Part shown: positions 54,466 through 64,000 of the stretch, piece after piece | How positions within the stretch are numbered: the stretch's first letter is position 1 | Layout of the letters: each line of letters opens with the position of its first letter | Notes under the pieces: generated by a model | The model's database searches: none | What the model was told of the DNA's origin: nothing | What the model saw: only the letters and a program-made list of their open reading frames with translations | NCBI GenBank assembly: GCA_905221605.1 | Contig: CAJNDS010001935.1 | Span: 111,001 to 175,000, forward strand | Origin: Symbiodinium natans | Taxonomy: Eukaryota; Sar; Dinophyceae; Suessiales; Symbiodiniaceae | Reading direction: 5' to 3' | DNA: 64,000 bases | Position numbers and translations under genes: made by a program

Positions 54466-55612
54466 AAGAGATTTCGGGAAAACTCGAGCCGGCTCGAATT
54501 TTCCGAAAAATCTCCAGGCACCAGGTCACCACAACTCGAGCAGGCTCGAATTTTCCAAAAAAAACCTACATTCTGTCATCTATGAGACCTTGGGGTCACA
54601 CAGCCATGGTTTCAGCATATTTTTAGAAAATTCGAGCCGGCTCGAATTTTCCGAAAATTCTTGAAGCTCCAGGTCTCGAAAACTCGAGCAGGCTCGAATT
54701 TTCCAAAAAAAACCTAAATTATGTCATCTATGAGGCCTTGGGGTCACACAGCTATGGTTTCAGCATTTTTTTTAGAAAACTCGAGCCGGCTCGAATTTTC
54801 CTAAAATTCTTGAAGCTTTAGGTCCCAGAAACTCGAGCAGGCTCGAATTTTCCAAAAAAAAACTAACTTTCAGGATCTACCGGGCTGCTGGAGCCATAGA
54901 TCCTGAAATTTAGGTTTTTTCTTGGAAAATTCGAGCCTGGTCGTGTTTCGGCAATCTACTGTGTCAGTTTTTTTGGAAAATTCGAGCCGGCTCGAATTTT
55001 CCTAAAATTCTTGAAGCTTTAGGTCCCAGAAACTCGAGCAGGCTCGAATTTTCCAAAAAAACCTAACTTTCAGGATCTACCGGGCTGCTGGAGCCATAGA
55101 TCCTGAAATTTAGGTTTTTTTTGGAAAATTCGAGCCTGGTCGTGTTTCGGCAATCTACTGTGTCAGTTTTTTTTTGGAAAATTCGAGCCGGCTCGAATTT
55201 TCCTAAAATTCTTGAAGCTTTAGGTCCCAGAAACTCGAGCAGGCTCGAATTTTCCAAAAAAAACCTAACTTTCAGGATCTACTGGGCTGCTGGAGCCATA
55301 GATCCTGAAATTTAGGTTTTTTTTGGAAAATTCGAGCCTGGTCGTGTTTCGGCAATCTACTGTGTCAGTTTTTTTTGGAAAATTCGAGCCGGCTCGAATT
55401 TTCCTAAAATTCTTGAAGCTTTAGGTCCCAGAAACTCGAGCAGGCTCGAATTTTCAAAAAAAAACCTAACTTTCAGGATCTACCGGGCTGCTGGAGCCAT
55501 AGATCCTGAAATTTAGGTTTTTTTTGGAAAATTCGAGCCTGTTCGTGTTTGGCGACCTACTGTGTCAGTTTTTTTTGGAAAATTCGAGCCGGCTCGAGTT
55601 TCCTAAAAAAGC
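54466..55612. repeat. tandem array of palindrome-bearing units (about 148 and 201 bp)
   Basis: A perfect palindrome, AAATTCGAGCCGGCTCGAATTT plus GG/CC ends, recurs at about 54478, 54628, 54776, 54975, 55176, 55377 and 55577. Spacing is about 148 bp for the first units and 199-201 bp for the later ones. The longer unit also contains an inverted pair CTTTCAGGATCTA/TAGATCCTGAAAT around GGGCTGCTGGAGCC. Confidence 0.9.
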
Positions 55613-56040
55613 ATGATTTTTTCGGGTATTTTTCTACCTTGTTGGTGTAAATGACCTGCCTGACTTGAAATGATATAGGTTTTTATCGGCCCTGTCGGTG
55701 TTTTTGTCGCTAGCTCATAGCCCCCTCTCCTCCCAAGATCCATCTGTTTCGAAGCAGAAACGTGGATCATTGGGGGGGGGGGGGGCGTGAGCACATATAT
55801 ATATATATATATCTCTGTAAGTATATATATATACATATATATATATAATATGTATACACAGATATATATATATATATATGTATATGTATATACATAGGAC
55901 TCCTCATTAATTCCCTCATTCTCACCAAGAACCAGGAGGGGTGCTTTTTCGGACCATGCACCAAGCTCAAGCCCCCCCGTTCACAGCAGAGTCCGGCCTC
56001 CAGGCGCACTTCGGCTCCCGTGAGGCGCCTCCAAGCAATC
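55613..56040. other. TA microsatellites and poly-G; no gene
   Basis: Poly-G at 55771-55784 and TA runs at 55795-55895. A short F10-like motif (CCTCATTAATTCCCTCATTC) at 55902. Confidence 0.6.
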
Positions 56041-56048
56041 TGTTTATG

Positions 56049-56165
56049 CTAGGGTTTAGGGTTTAGGGTTTAGAGTTTAGGGTTCAGGGTTTAGGTTTTA
56101 GGGTTTAATTAGGGTTTAGGGTTTGGGGTTTGGGGTTTCGGGTTTAGGGTTTGGGGTTTGGGCTT
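56049..56165. repeat. telomere-type tract (TTTAGGG)n, degenerate
   Basis: About 14 heptamers with TTTGGGG and TTCAGGG variants. Confidence 0.85.
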
Positions 56166-56329
56166 TGGGCTTAAGGTTTCTCTTGAGTGGCTGAAGCCAG
56201 GAACTCTGATCCAATAGTTGGGCCCTCAAAGGCCGGAAATGCATCCGAGAACGGCCCGAATGACAAGCATCCCATCGCCAAACCATAAATCTGAGCACGA
56301 CTCGCGTGCTTCGGGATTCACAAAAATGT

Positions 56330-56414
56330 GGGCTTCCGAAAATACGGCTCCCTTGAATGGGATTCCATTCTAGTTGGGGTATAAAAGGGATACCCCTATT
56401 TTGGGAAATACCCC
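56330..56414. mobile_element. F7 hairpin element
   Basis: GGCTTCCGAAAATACGGC and CCCCTATTTTGGGAAATACC inverted ends. Confidence 0.65.
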
Positions 56415-56512
56415 AAATTAGTCTGAAGCAGCTGCGTGGCACGCTGGTGACCACTTCACCTCGGTTGTTCGCCTGGTTGAAGAGCTTGAGGGCCTCAGCA
56501 AGCAGCCAATGG

Positions 56513-56620
56513 GTTGGGATGTTCCTCCTTGTACTAACGCTCCTGACTAGGGATTATATTTCCCCCCATTTTTTGCTCCCCATTAAGGACTGTTAAGTAT
56601 AATTAAGGAGGAACATCCGT
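56513..56620. mobile_element. F3 hairpin element
   Basis: GGTTGGGATGTTCCTCCTTG and AAGGAGGAACATCC ends; CCAAT precedes and follows at similar distance, a possible target duplication. Confidence 0.7.
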
Positions 56621-56898
56621 ACCAATAGGGCCTACTTGGAGGTACGTGTGCTCGGAGTTAAGGTGAACATACGACCTATGTTAAGGCGAAGCCGTGACTT
56701 CAATGCAAGCCGCTAGAAGGTGTGAAGCTCGGGGGCAGCCGCCGCAGCTGGTGTCATTCGAAGTTGAAGGCATTATTTTGAAGCATTCTTTATGTGGCAA
56801 GTGAACTTTCACAACTAGGGGGATAGCTTTGAAGATTGGGTGGTCGTAGTCGAGGCACGATAAACATGCAGAGGCACGCTCCCAATGGATGCAAAAGC

Positions 56899-56903
<5 letters not shown>

Positions 56904-56946
<43 letters not shown>

Positions 56947-57093
56947 TGTGCGTGCGTGCGTGTGCGTGCGTGCGTGCGTGTGCGTGCGTGCGTGTGCGGG
57001 CGTGCGTGTGTGTGTGTGTGTGTGCGCGCGTGTGCGTGTGTGTGTGTTCTGGCTTTGTGTGTTCGCGGACATTGTGGTGTGTGTGTGTGTGTG
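56904..57093. repeat. (GCGT)n/(GT)n microsatellite
   Basis: Tetranucleotide GCGT passing into GT; Arg/Cys/Val artefact frames on both strands. From 57094 to 57800 no gene was recognised. Confidence 0.95.
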
Positions 57094-57983
57094 ATCAGTC
57101 GGGGGCTTACGGCACCAATCGGCCACGGGCAACAAGCTTCTTTCCTAAAGCCTTGCGCACAAGTGGCTGTAGCAAGGCCCTACCAATACAAGTCTATGTC
57201 ACTGAGGCTCGGACGCCCATGTTGGAGTACCTCGGTCCAGTCAGTCTGCTACCTCTCCAAAAACTCACTCAGATGTCTAGATGTTAAAAGCAGCCAGACC
57301 TATACGTTCGCAGAATGCAATCAGCCCAGGCCAAGCGGTGCTCCTCGAAAACTCCCAGGCTTCGATGCCCCACAGAATGCAAGCTCTGGTGGGCCTACGA
57401 TATGACACTGATCTGATTGTATATGAGATGATAGTTACAACTATGCGCAAGCAAAACCGCTGCATCAGCATCCCAGGCGCGATGTGTCCGCTGTGACGAC
57501 CAACAGGCCGGATCGCACATGCCTGACGACTGTAGGGCTCTCTCCATGCGGCTGGTGCCCACTGAAGACCTGAGTTCAAAGGCGATGATTGAAACTGTTT
57601 CGTCTGATCCACGCTTGCGCAGTCGACACAACATCAGCTCTCACATGGATGCTGACTCGCATCACAGCAGCTTGAAAGCAAAATCCGCATGGTCAGTTCT
57701 CTACACCGGGTTCGGCTATTGCGTACATTCTATGGGACTCAAGTAATTAAAAACAGGTTGCAGTCATGTCGAGATTGTCCATATCCGTTGCCCTATCCAC
57801 CCCTAAACCCTATAAACCCTAAACACTAAACCCTAAACCCTAAACCCTAAACCCTAACTCGACATCCTCTTGGAGATTGTGGCGAGCTACCCTGCAAATG
57901 CCAGACTTCACAAGGAAGTCCTCGACGCTGGCAGATCGCTGCGCCGGATTACCTGGGAGTTGGCCCGGCGGTGGCTGTCAAAG

Positions 57984-58100
57984 GGGCCCAGATATTCCAA
58001 AACCCCTGATTTGAGGAATGTACCCTATACTTCGTAACAATGATCCCTTAGTACAAATTAGGGGTCTATTCCTTAATTCAGGGGTTTTGGAAGAACTGGT
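57984..58100. mobile_element. F2 hairpin element
   Basis: GGCCCAGATATTCCAAAACC and GGGGTTTTGGAAGAACTGG arms. Confidence 0.75.
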
Positions 58101-58374
58101 CCCGCTTGACCATCAAGGCCTGCAGGAATTGTTCGCTTCCATCAAGCGACACAAAAGACGAGCATGATTAAACTAAGCCATGCGGATCCATTCGGCATTA
58201 TGCCTGAAGAGTCAGTTCATGTAGTTTTTAGGTAGGACCGTTGCATTTCAACATGCTTTCTGCGTCCGTTTTAAACTCTGTCTTTCCTATCTCTCTATAA
58301 CATCATCTTGAAATTAGAGCTTGTATGAATTTCATCATCGGTCAGTTTGAATTCAAGGAGCGAACCACAGTGGT

Positions 58375-58606
58375 GTGGCTCAATTATACTCCTTCCTTTG
58401 GGGGACGACTTACAGTGCGACATGAAATACCCTAAACCCTAAACCCTAAACCCTAAACCCTAAACCCTAAACCCTAAACCCTAAACCAATACTCGCTAGT
58501 GACTGTGGCTCAATTATTATCCTTCCTTTGGGGGACGACTTACAGTGCGACATGAAATACCCTAAACCCTAAACCCTAAACCCTAAACCAATACTCGCTA
58601 GTGACT
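58375..58606. repeat. tandem duplication differing by exactly four CCCTAAA units
   Basis: Copy 1 (58375-58504, 130 bp) and copy 2 (58505-58606, 102 bp) share GTGGCTCAATTAT, CCTTTGGGGGACGACTTAC and CCAATACTCGCTAGTGACT. The internal CCCTAAA tract has about eight units in copy 1 and four in copy 2. Confidence 0.9.
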
Positions 58607-59026
58607 GCTATAATGGCTTCAGATGCGGGCTGTGCTGCACTGATGCGAGCTCAGCTGTGCTGACCATCCTAGTGCTTCCTGGGCTTCCCCCAAACTCAAG
58701 CTTGGGGTTTCAGGGTTTAGGGTTTAGGGTTAGGGTTTAGGGTTTACGGTCTAGGGTCTAGGGTCTAGGGTCTAGGGTCTAGGGTCTAGGGTCTAGGGTC
58801 TAGGGTCTAGGGTCTAGGGTCTAGGGTCTAGGGTCTAGGGTCTAGGGGGTCTAGGGTCTAGGGTTTAGGGTTTAGGGTTTAGGGTTTAGGGTTTAGGGTT
58901 TAGGGTTTAGGGTTTAGGGTTTAGGTTTAGGGTTTAGGGTTTAGGGTTTAGGGTTTAGGGTTTAGGGTTTAGGGTTTAGGGTTTAGGGTTTAGGGTTTAG
59001 GGTTTAGGGTTTAGGGTTTAGGGTTC
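58559..59026. repeat. telomere-type pair with a homogenised TCTAGGG sub-array
   Basis: CCCTAAA (58559-58589), a 114-bp island, then TTTAGGG from 58704. About 16 consecutive TCTAGGG units (58750-58861) are followed by about 23 TTTAGGG units to 59026. Confidence 0.9.
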
Positions 59027-59383
59027 ACGCCGTCTTGCGGCCTTGCAGACCTCATTTCTCATCTTGCCTCAACCCTCACACCTCTCCCATCCTCTCATGA
59101 GACTCTCATGACTCGAAGCAGCAAGTCAGCGGATGAGGCTGCTGCCATTGTTAAAGGGGTTGTGGTAGACAATGGTCTTGTTGTCTGCCCCGCCTGCCCG
59201 AGAGAAGGTTTTGGACTGGGCCAAGACTAACGGCAAATGCGCTTTAGCACATGGGACCTTGCAAAAACATCACAAAATCTCCCCAAGGACACGAAAGATC
59301 TGGCACAGAACCATGCTTCCTGGTTTTCCCATGGGCGCCATGCATCTTCGAACCTGAACGGCTTCGCCGCACCGGTTTTCCAG

Positions 59384-61462
59384 TCAGTCCGTGCTGGCAT
59401 TTGCAACACAACTGGCTGGGCAATGGCCCAAGGCAGTCCCAAAACACCCGCAAGATCTGGGACAAATCCAAGCGAGCGGGCGAAATAAGCGTTCATGACC
59501 CTGGCACCAGGGTGTTTGTGTGATAAGTTCAAGCTGCAACTCGGGATTTGTCAAGCCTGGGCATCCCCTGACACGAAGCTGATTGGCAATGCTGGAAGCT
59601 GCGGGCCAAATATCCGCCTGACTCACGTTCAGCCCATAGTGATCTGATAGAGCTGGGGCATAGCCATCCCAAAACGCCTCCCAAGCATCTCCGGCCGGTT
59701 GATCCTCACACGGCTGTGTCGCCAAGATCGTCAATGCCCGCGCAGTGCAGGCAACGGAACAACCCGCCGCCTGCACCCTGTGCCACGGCGAGGACGAGTA
59801 TGGGTCAGTACAGCCGCAGGTGTAACCACACATCAATCGCAGGAGGCGAGCATCGGGCATATTGCAAAGGTGAGCGACGCCATCGCAAGTTATGCTGGGC
59901 GGCTGGCCCAAAGAGACCAGTGCTGATCTCAAGCGCGCATGGAGGATGGAAGTAACGACTGGGTCCTCATGAAATGGAGTCCCAGGCCAAAGGGCATCTG
60001 TCTCAACACAAAAAGGAGTCCGGGCAGCAGCGGCATTCATGTCCTCATCAATGTCGGCACTAAACATCTTCATCGAGGAGGCAAAGAAAATGTACTTGGG
60101 CGGCCCGCTTTCCTGGAACTTGTGCTGTTCCACCGCAATTTCAACCAGAGAAGGCTCTTGATCGTCCCGGGTGGCCTTAGTCCTGTAACCAATAACCTGT
60201 TGGTTTGCTGGATTGTTGGCCACCACGAAGGTCTGGTTCTTCCCACACATTTCCCACTTGATGCTGACCATACCAGACCCAAGAGGTTCCAAATAGATGA
60301 GGTATGGAACGAGCATTGTGACAAGCAAAAGGAGGAAGAGCGCAAAGGACTCAAATTGACTCCGATATCTGCTGTACTTCATTTTTACGGGCTCCAGCTT
60401 TCTGATGGCTTGTTGAACTGACACGGGGGTGAAACCTGCAAAAAGCAATTCATCGATGTCCATAATTCCATTCAAGGCGACCGCATTCAGCATGAGCTCT
60501 GTGATGGAAGTCGTTCGACCCAGCCACTGGATCCCAGCTACCAGCATGATACTTGCAATGGCCATGCGCAGCACGAAGGATGTCAGGACCACAAGAAGGC
60601 GAGACCTGGATAAGCTGGTGATCCTGTTCTGGCTGGTTATGCTCCGGGAAGCTCTTGGAATGGCAAGCACAGCTTCAAAGGCAAGCCAAACGCTTCGAAA
60701 CTCCTTGTAGACGCACAGACTCCAATGGAGGATGCAAAGTAAACAAAGGAGAATCCCTGGCTGAAAGAAGCCCGGCACAAAGTCCTCTGCACCGAGGCCT
60801 AGAAAGCTGTTAATCTGGTCCACGAGCTCTGCCTGCGGCGTCGATAAAATCAACGCGCCATCGCTCTGGCAAACACGCGTTACTAAACTTGTCTCAGAAA
60901 GGTCCATGTACCTCCAATCATGCGCAATGCCAATTCGCCATCGTCTGGCATTCTCTCTCTCCTCTTCCACTTGCACTCCAGCACCAGCAAAGTCGTCGGA
61001 TAGGAGAATGCCAGAGAACATGGCCTGCATCCCCAAGTTCACTATGAGCAGCAGCATCGAGAAAATGCCATCCCACAGCGGGAAATGGCTGAAGTCCAAA
61101 ACCAGCGGAAGGCTCCAAATGCTCTCACCGAACTGAATGCTGTCATGTGTAAAGTCTGCATCCTCCTCCGTGGCAGCAGAAAAGTGATTCTTTGGGCTGG
61201 GAAGCTCAGCCCCATTCTCCTCCAAAATGGGGGTGAGCACAGCCGGCTCGGGGACTTTCAGGTTGCCCTGCTCGGCTCGGAGCTGCCGTTCGAGTTGCTC
61301 CATCCGTAACTCTAAACGCCTGATGGCCATGTCGAAATCCACGCGCGAAACGCCGTCCTGGGGCACCAGTATGGGGCCATCCACGGGCGTGAGAACAGGT
61401 GCTGCTTCTGCCAGCTCCATCGCATCATCCTCCACGGCAATGCAGCAGCCCTCTGTCACCAT
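59384..61462 (-). CDS. four-TM protein with Cys-rich ShKT-like C-terminal domain (copy A)
   Basis: 692 aa, intronless, from ATG at 61462-61460 (upstream in-frame codons are not ATG) to TGA at 59384. Layout: acidic N-terminus; coiled coil about 36-66; TM1 130-154; loop 155-232; TM2 235-252; basic loop; TM3 289-313; a conserved amphipathic stretch ITELMLNAVALNGIMDIDEL (320-339); TM4 373-394; then about 300 residues with 17 Cys and an NQT site. Two ShKT-like modules close the protein: CDGVAHLC...CGYTCGC and CPGL...CPRSCGC. The NAVAL-x3-DIDE motif recurs, as I recall, in expanded families of unknown function in dinoflagellates. Role unknown; surface location is inferred. The gene is followed head-to-tail by a near-identical copy upstream. 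Confidence 0.8.
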   Translation of the reverse strand: MVTEGCCIAVEDDAMELAEAAPVLTPVDGPILVPQDGVSRVDFDMAIRRLELRMEQLERQLRAEQGNLKVPEPAVLTPILEENGAELPSPKNHFSAATEEDADFTHDSIQFGESIWSLPLVLDFSHFPLWDGIFSMLLLIVNLGMQAMFSGILLSDDFAGAGVQVEEERENARRWRIGIAHDWRYMDLSETSLVTRVCQSDGALILSTPQAELVDQINSFLGLGAEDFVPGFFQPGILLCLLCILHWSLCVYKEFRSVWLAFEAVLAIPRASRSITSQNRITSLSRSRLLVVLTSFVLRMAIASIMLVAGIQWLGRTTSITELMLNAVALNGIMDIDELLFAGFTPVSVQQAIRKLEPVKMKYSRYRSQFESFALFLLLLVTMLVPYLIYLEPLGSGMVSIKWEMCGKNQTFVVANNPANQQVIGYRTKATRDDQEPSLVEIAVEQHKFQESGPPKYIFFASSMKMFSADIDEDMNAAAARTPFCVETDALWPGTPFHEDPVVTSILHARLRSALVSLGQPPSITCDGVAHLCNMPDARLLRLMCGYTCGCTDPYSSSPWHRVQAAGCSVACTARALTILATQPCEDQPAGDAWEAFWDGYAPALSDHYGLNVSQADIWPAASSIANQLRVRGCPGLTNPELQLELITQTPWCQGHERLFRPLAWICPRSCGCFGTALGHCPASCVANASTD

Positions 61463-61569
61463 CGCCACAACTCACCAACCTCAACAGTCTGCAAAGGGCT
61501 GACCAGCACCCACCATGGCCCGAGGTGCAGGATGCATTCAATATATAGTTGCAGAAAAAGTGTACCACG

Positions 61570-61600
<31 letters not shown>

Positions 61601-62747
61601 TAAGTAAGGTGGGGCTTTGCCCAGGGAATGACCGAGGTGGCTCTCCTACAAAAGCTGAGGCCAAGAAATGCTAAGAGAGCTAGGGAATGTAAACTGTGCA
61701 GCTAGTCACCCATAGTACTTCCCATTACCTACTACTGCTTCCCTGATGCTGCACATGTAACTACAGTAGCACTAGTAATGGTGCTAGTAGTACTAGTATG
61801 ACTATGTAGCTGGCACTGCTGCTACGGCTGGCCAGTAAATAAGCTGGTGCTGCCATTGTGACGACGAGGGCTACTGCTACTGCAACTGCTGCGGCTGTGG
61901 TGAACGGCGCAATCGTCGTTTCAACATGCTGGCCATCGTGCAGTATCTTATTGCACCAATGTACTGCTGGACACCAAGTCACGTTAGTGTAGATAGTAGA
62001 GACGAGTAGGCGCAATAGTAGCAGTAGTAGCAGTAGTGGTCACGGTCGTGGTCGTGGTCGTGGTCGCAGTCGTCGTCGCGGTCGTGGTCGCAGTCGTCGT
62101 CGTTGTCAAGCGAGCTTCCTGGCGCCTGGTTTCCGTGCTTCTTGCACCTTGGGAAGGGATCTTCTGGCCGGGGGGTTTACGACCATGTTACGCTAGTCAT
62201 GCCCAAAACACAAGCTTTTCCAGCATTTTTGCCTCCTGGTAGCACAGTTGAAAGAATGTTCGACGTTTCTGGAACAAGACGCGCTGTCGCAAGCGTTCGT
62301 GACTGTTGCGCACAAGTCCAAAACAATGGAATTTACAGAGCTTTGGCCATTTTGCACAACATACTGCAGAAGAATGTTTCCTTCTTCCGGCAACAGGACG
62401 GTTTGTTACAATTCTTCATGCATTATGTGACAATGCCCAAAACAGAGGTTACTCACAGCATTTTGGCAAGCGTTGCCGCGCAAGGGTCGGGACGGAGATG
62501 GAACATGACTTCTGGATTCTGGAAGATGTAAACCCAAACACCTTTTTGAGGAGGGGGGCCGCATAGCAGTCGTGGTTTTCATGGTCGTTCGCCGTCAGCC
62601 CTTAGGCCCTTAGGTACTTAAGATCTAGCAGTAAACATGAAAAATCTCCCAAAGGTCACGAAAGATCTGCCAAAGAACCATGCTTCCCGGTTTTCCCATG
62701 GGCACCTGCATCTTCGAACCTGAACGGCTTGGCCGCACCGGTTCCAG
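61463..62747. other. spacer between the tandem gene copies
   Basis: TA/TG microsatellite at 61570-61600; triplet-like GTCGTG/GTCGTC run at 62040-62105; a degenerate repeat of about 117 bp (GCCCAAAACA at 62201, 62316, 62435). About 115 bp of 3'-flank (62635-62747) is shared with the region after copy A (59265-59383). Open frames on plus here are not convincing. Confidence 0.6.
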
Positions 62748-64000
62748 TCAGTCCGCGCTGGCGTTTGCAGCACAACTGGCTGGGCAATGGCCCAAGGCAG
62801 TCCCAAAACATCCGCAAGATCTGGGACAAATCCATGAGAGCGGGCGAAATAAGCTTTCATGACCCTGGCACCAGGGTGTTTGTGTGACAAGTTCAAGCTG
62901 CAAATCGGCAACAGTCAAGCCTGGGCATCCCATGACACGAAGCTGAGTGGCAACACTGGCAGCTGCAGGCCAAATAGCCACCTGACTCACGTTCAGCCCA
63001 AAGTGATCTGTTAGAGCTGGGGCATAGCCGTCCCAAAACTCCTCCCAGGCATCTCCAGCTGGTTGATCCTCACACGGTTGTGTCTCCAAGATCGTCAATG
63101 CTCGCGCAGTGCAGGCAACGGAACAACCTGCCGCCTGCACCCTGTGCCACGGCGAGGACGAGTATGGGTCAGTACAGCCGCAAGTGTCACCACACATCAA
63201 TCGCAGGAGGCGAGCATCGGGCCTGTTGCAAAGGTGAGCGACGCCATCGCAAGTTATGCTGGGCGGCTGGCCCAAAGAGACCAGTGCTGATCTCAAGCGC
63301 GCATGGAGGATGGGAGTAACGACTGGATCTTCATGATATGGAGTCCCAGGCCAAAGGGCATCTGTCTCAACACAAAAGGGGGTCCTGGCAGCAGCTGCGT
63401 TCATGTCCTCATCAATATCCGCACTGAACATTTTCAACGAGGAGGCAAAGAAAATGTACTTGGACGGCCCACTTTCTTGGAACTTGTGCTGATCCACCGC
63501 AATTTCAACCAGTGAAGGCTCTTGATCGTTCCGGGTGGCTTTAGTCCTGTAACCAATAACCTGTTGGTTTGCTGGATTGTTGGCCACCACGAAGGTCTGG
63601 TTCTTCCCACACATTTCCCACTTGATGCTGACCATACCAGACCCAAGAGGTTCCAAATAGATGAGGTATGGAACGAGCATTGTGACAAGCAAAAGGAGGA
63701 AGAGCGCAAAGGACTCAAATTGACTCCGATATCTGCTGTACTTCATTTTTACGGGCTCCAGCTTTCTGATGGCTTGTTGAACTGACACGGGGGTGAAGCC
63801 TGCAAAAAACAGCTCATCGATGTCCATGATTCCATTCAAGGCGACCGCATTCAACATGAGCTCCGTGATGGAAGTCGTTCGGCCCAGCCACTGGATCCCA
63901 GCTACCAGCATGATGCTTGCAATGGCCACGCGCAGCACGAAGGATGTCAGGACCACAAAGAGGCGAGACCTGGATAAGCTGGTGATCTTGTTCTGACTCG
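62748..64000 (-). CDS. second tandem copy of the four-TM Cys-rich protein (copy B), cut by window edge
   Basis: The frame is open from TGA at 62748 to the window end and corresponds to copy A from residue 277 (SQNKITS) onward; the N-terminal 276 residues lie outside. About 28 of 401 aligned residues differ, and roughly two thirds of these lie in the last third of the alignment, the Cys-rich C-terminus, while the TM3-TM4 region is almost invariant. All Cys are kept. Stop-to-stop distance between copies is 3364 bp. No stop or frameshift is seen, so it appears intact as far as visible. Confidence 0.8.
   Translation of the reverse strand, partial: SQNKITSLSRSRLFVVLTSFVLRVAIASIMLVAGIQWLGRTTSITELMLNAVALNGIMDIDELFFAGFTPVSVQQAIRKLEPVKMKYSRYRSQFESFALFLLLLVTMLVPYLIYLEPLGSGMVSIKWEMCGKNQTFVVANNPANQQVIGYRTKATRNDQEPSLVEIAVDQHKFQESGPSKYIFFASSLKMFSADIDEDMNAAAARTPFCVETDALWPGTPYHEDPVVTPILHARLRSALVSLGQPPSITCDGVAHLCNRPDARLLRLMCGDTCGCTDPYSSSPWHRVQAAGCSVACTARALTILETQPCEDQPAGDAWEEFWDGYAPALTDHFGLNVSQVAIWPAAASVATQLRVMGCPGLTVADLQLELVTQTPWCQGHESLFRPLSWICPRSCGCFGTALGHCPASCAANASAD

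Noticed and set aside
58704-59026. True chromosome end
   Set aside because: Coding sequence continues beyond it and dozens of shorter tracts in both orientations occur throughout, so these are interstitial.
62103-62531. 142-codon plus-strand protein between the twin genes
   Set aside because: It lies on a degenerate repeat of about 117 bp and its frame shows stops in other units; more likely spacer DNA.

Overview
The window looks like nuclear DNA of a dinoflagellate; the species cannot be fixed from sequence alone. Evidence: dozens of short interstitial tracts of the TTTAGGG/CCCTAAA telomere-type heptamer, coding islands of 25-170 nt separated by introns with GT, GC or GA donors and AG acceptors, a head-to-tail tandem pair of nearly identical long intronless genes, Cys-rich membrane or secreted proteins, and a U6 snRNA sequence. 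There are no operons, ribosome-binding sites or bacterial-type features. Gene density is low and most of the window is repeat-rich non-coding DNA.

Uninterrupted genes, all on the minus strand: 17788-18279 (small secreted Cys-rich protein), 30126-30977 (type I Cys-rich membrane protein), 48692-49894 (four-TM protein), 59384-61462 and its edge-truncated twin 62748-64000 (four-TM proteins with a Cys-rich ShKT-like C-terminus). U6 snRNA lies at 13825-13916 (-). Fragmented genes read from short exons were traced at 216-589 (-), 1438-1877 (+), 8556-8634 (-), 9232-9610 (+), 11748-13178 (+, MBT/Royal-family-like), 24330-25300 (-), 33483-34092 (+), 36116-36432 (+), 36900-36971 (-, HAD phosphatase-like) and 45747-45960 (+).

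The main structural signal is a population of about 90-130 bp near-palindromic (hairpin) elements in at least twelve families. Labels used below, by terminal sequence: F1 CCCAAAGAGCCCAAT; F2 CCCAGATCTTCCAAAACC; F3 TTGGGATGTTCCCCC; F4 CTTGGAGGTTCATG; F5 CCTAAGGGTCCATGTACC; F6 AGTTCTCTAAAT; F7 GGTTTCCGAAAATAGGGG; F8 GCTTAAGAACCCC; F9 GGCTATTAGGCCCT; F10 GGGAATGAGGG; F11 TAGCCCAAAAAGGTTAA; F12 CTACAAGGAGGGGCCCC. At several loci an element is exactly the DNA between two exon-like segments: removing it from GT/GC/GA to AG joins two open frames in phase. This is the behaviour of introner-like elements (transposable elements that create introns). Some F1 copies have 9-11 bp target duplications, as Mutator-like elements do.

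The second signal is the arrangement of telomere-type tracts. They repeatedly occur as CCCTAAA - island of about 100-147 bp - TTTAGGG, and the GC-rich islands read like exons. Several exons end exactly where a tract begins (exon|GTTTAGGG), and one 31-nt intron at 9515-9545 is almost nothing but TTTAGGG units. Telomere-type repeats therefore seem to serve as intron ends or whole introns.

A visibly AT-rich block at about 53050-54465 carries a broken lipase gene (Ser-Asp-His triad still recognisable) and a possible capsid-like fragment, suggesting a decayed virus or Polinton-like insertion. It abuts a 1.1-kb tandem array built on a perfect palindrome. Remaining space is microsatellite, G-tract, minisatellite and unassigned sequence. 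All exon calls are by eye and need transcript support.
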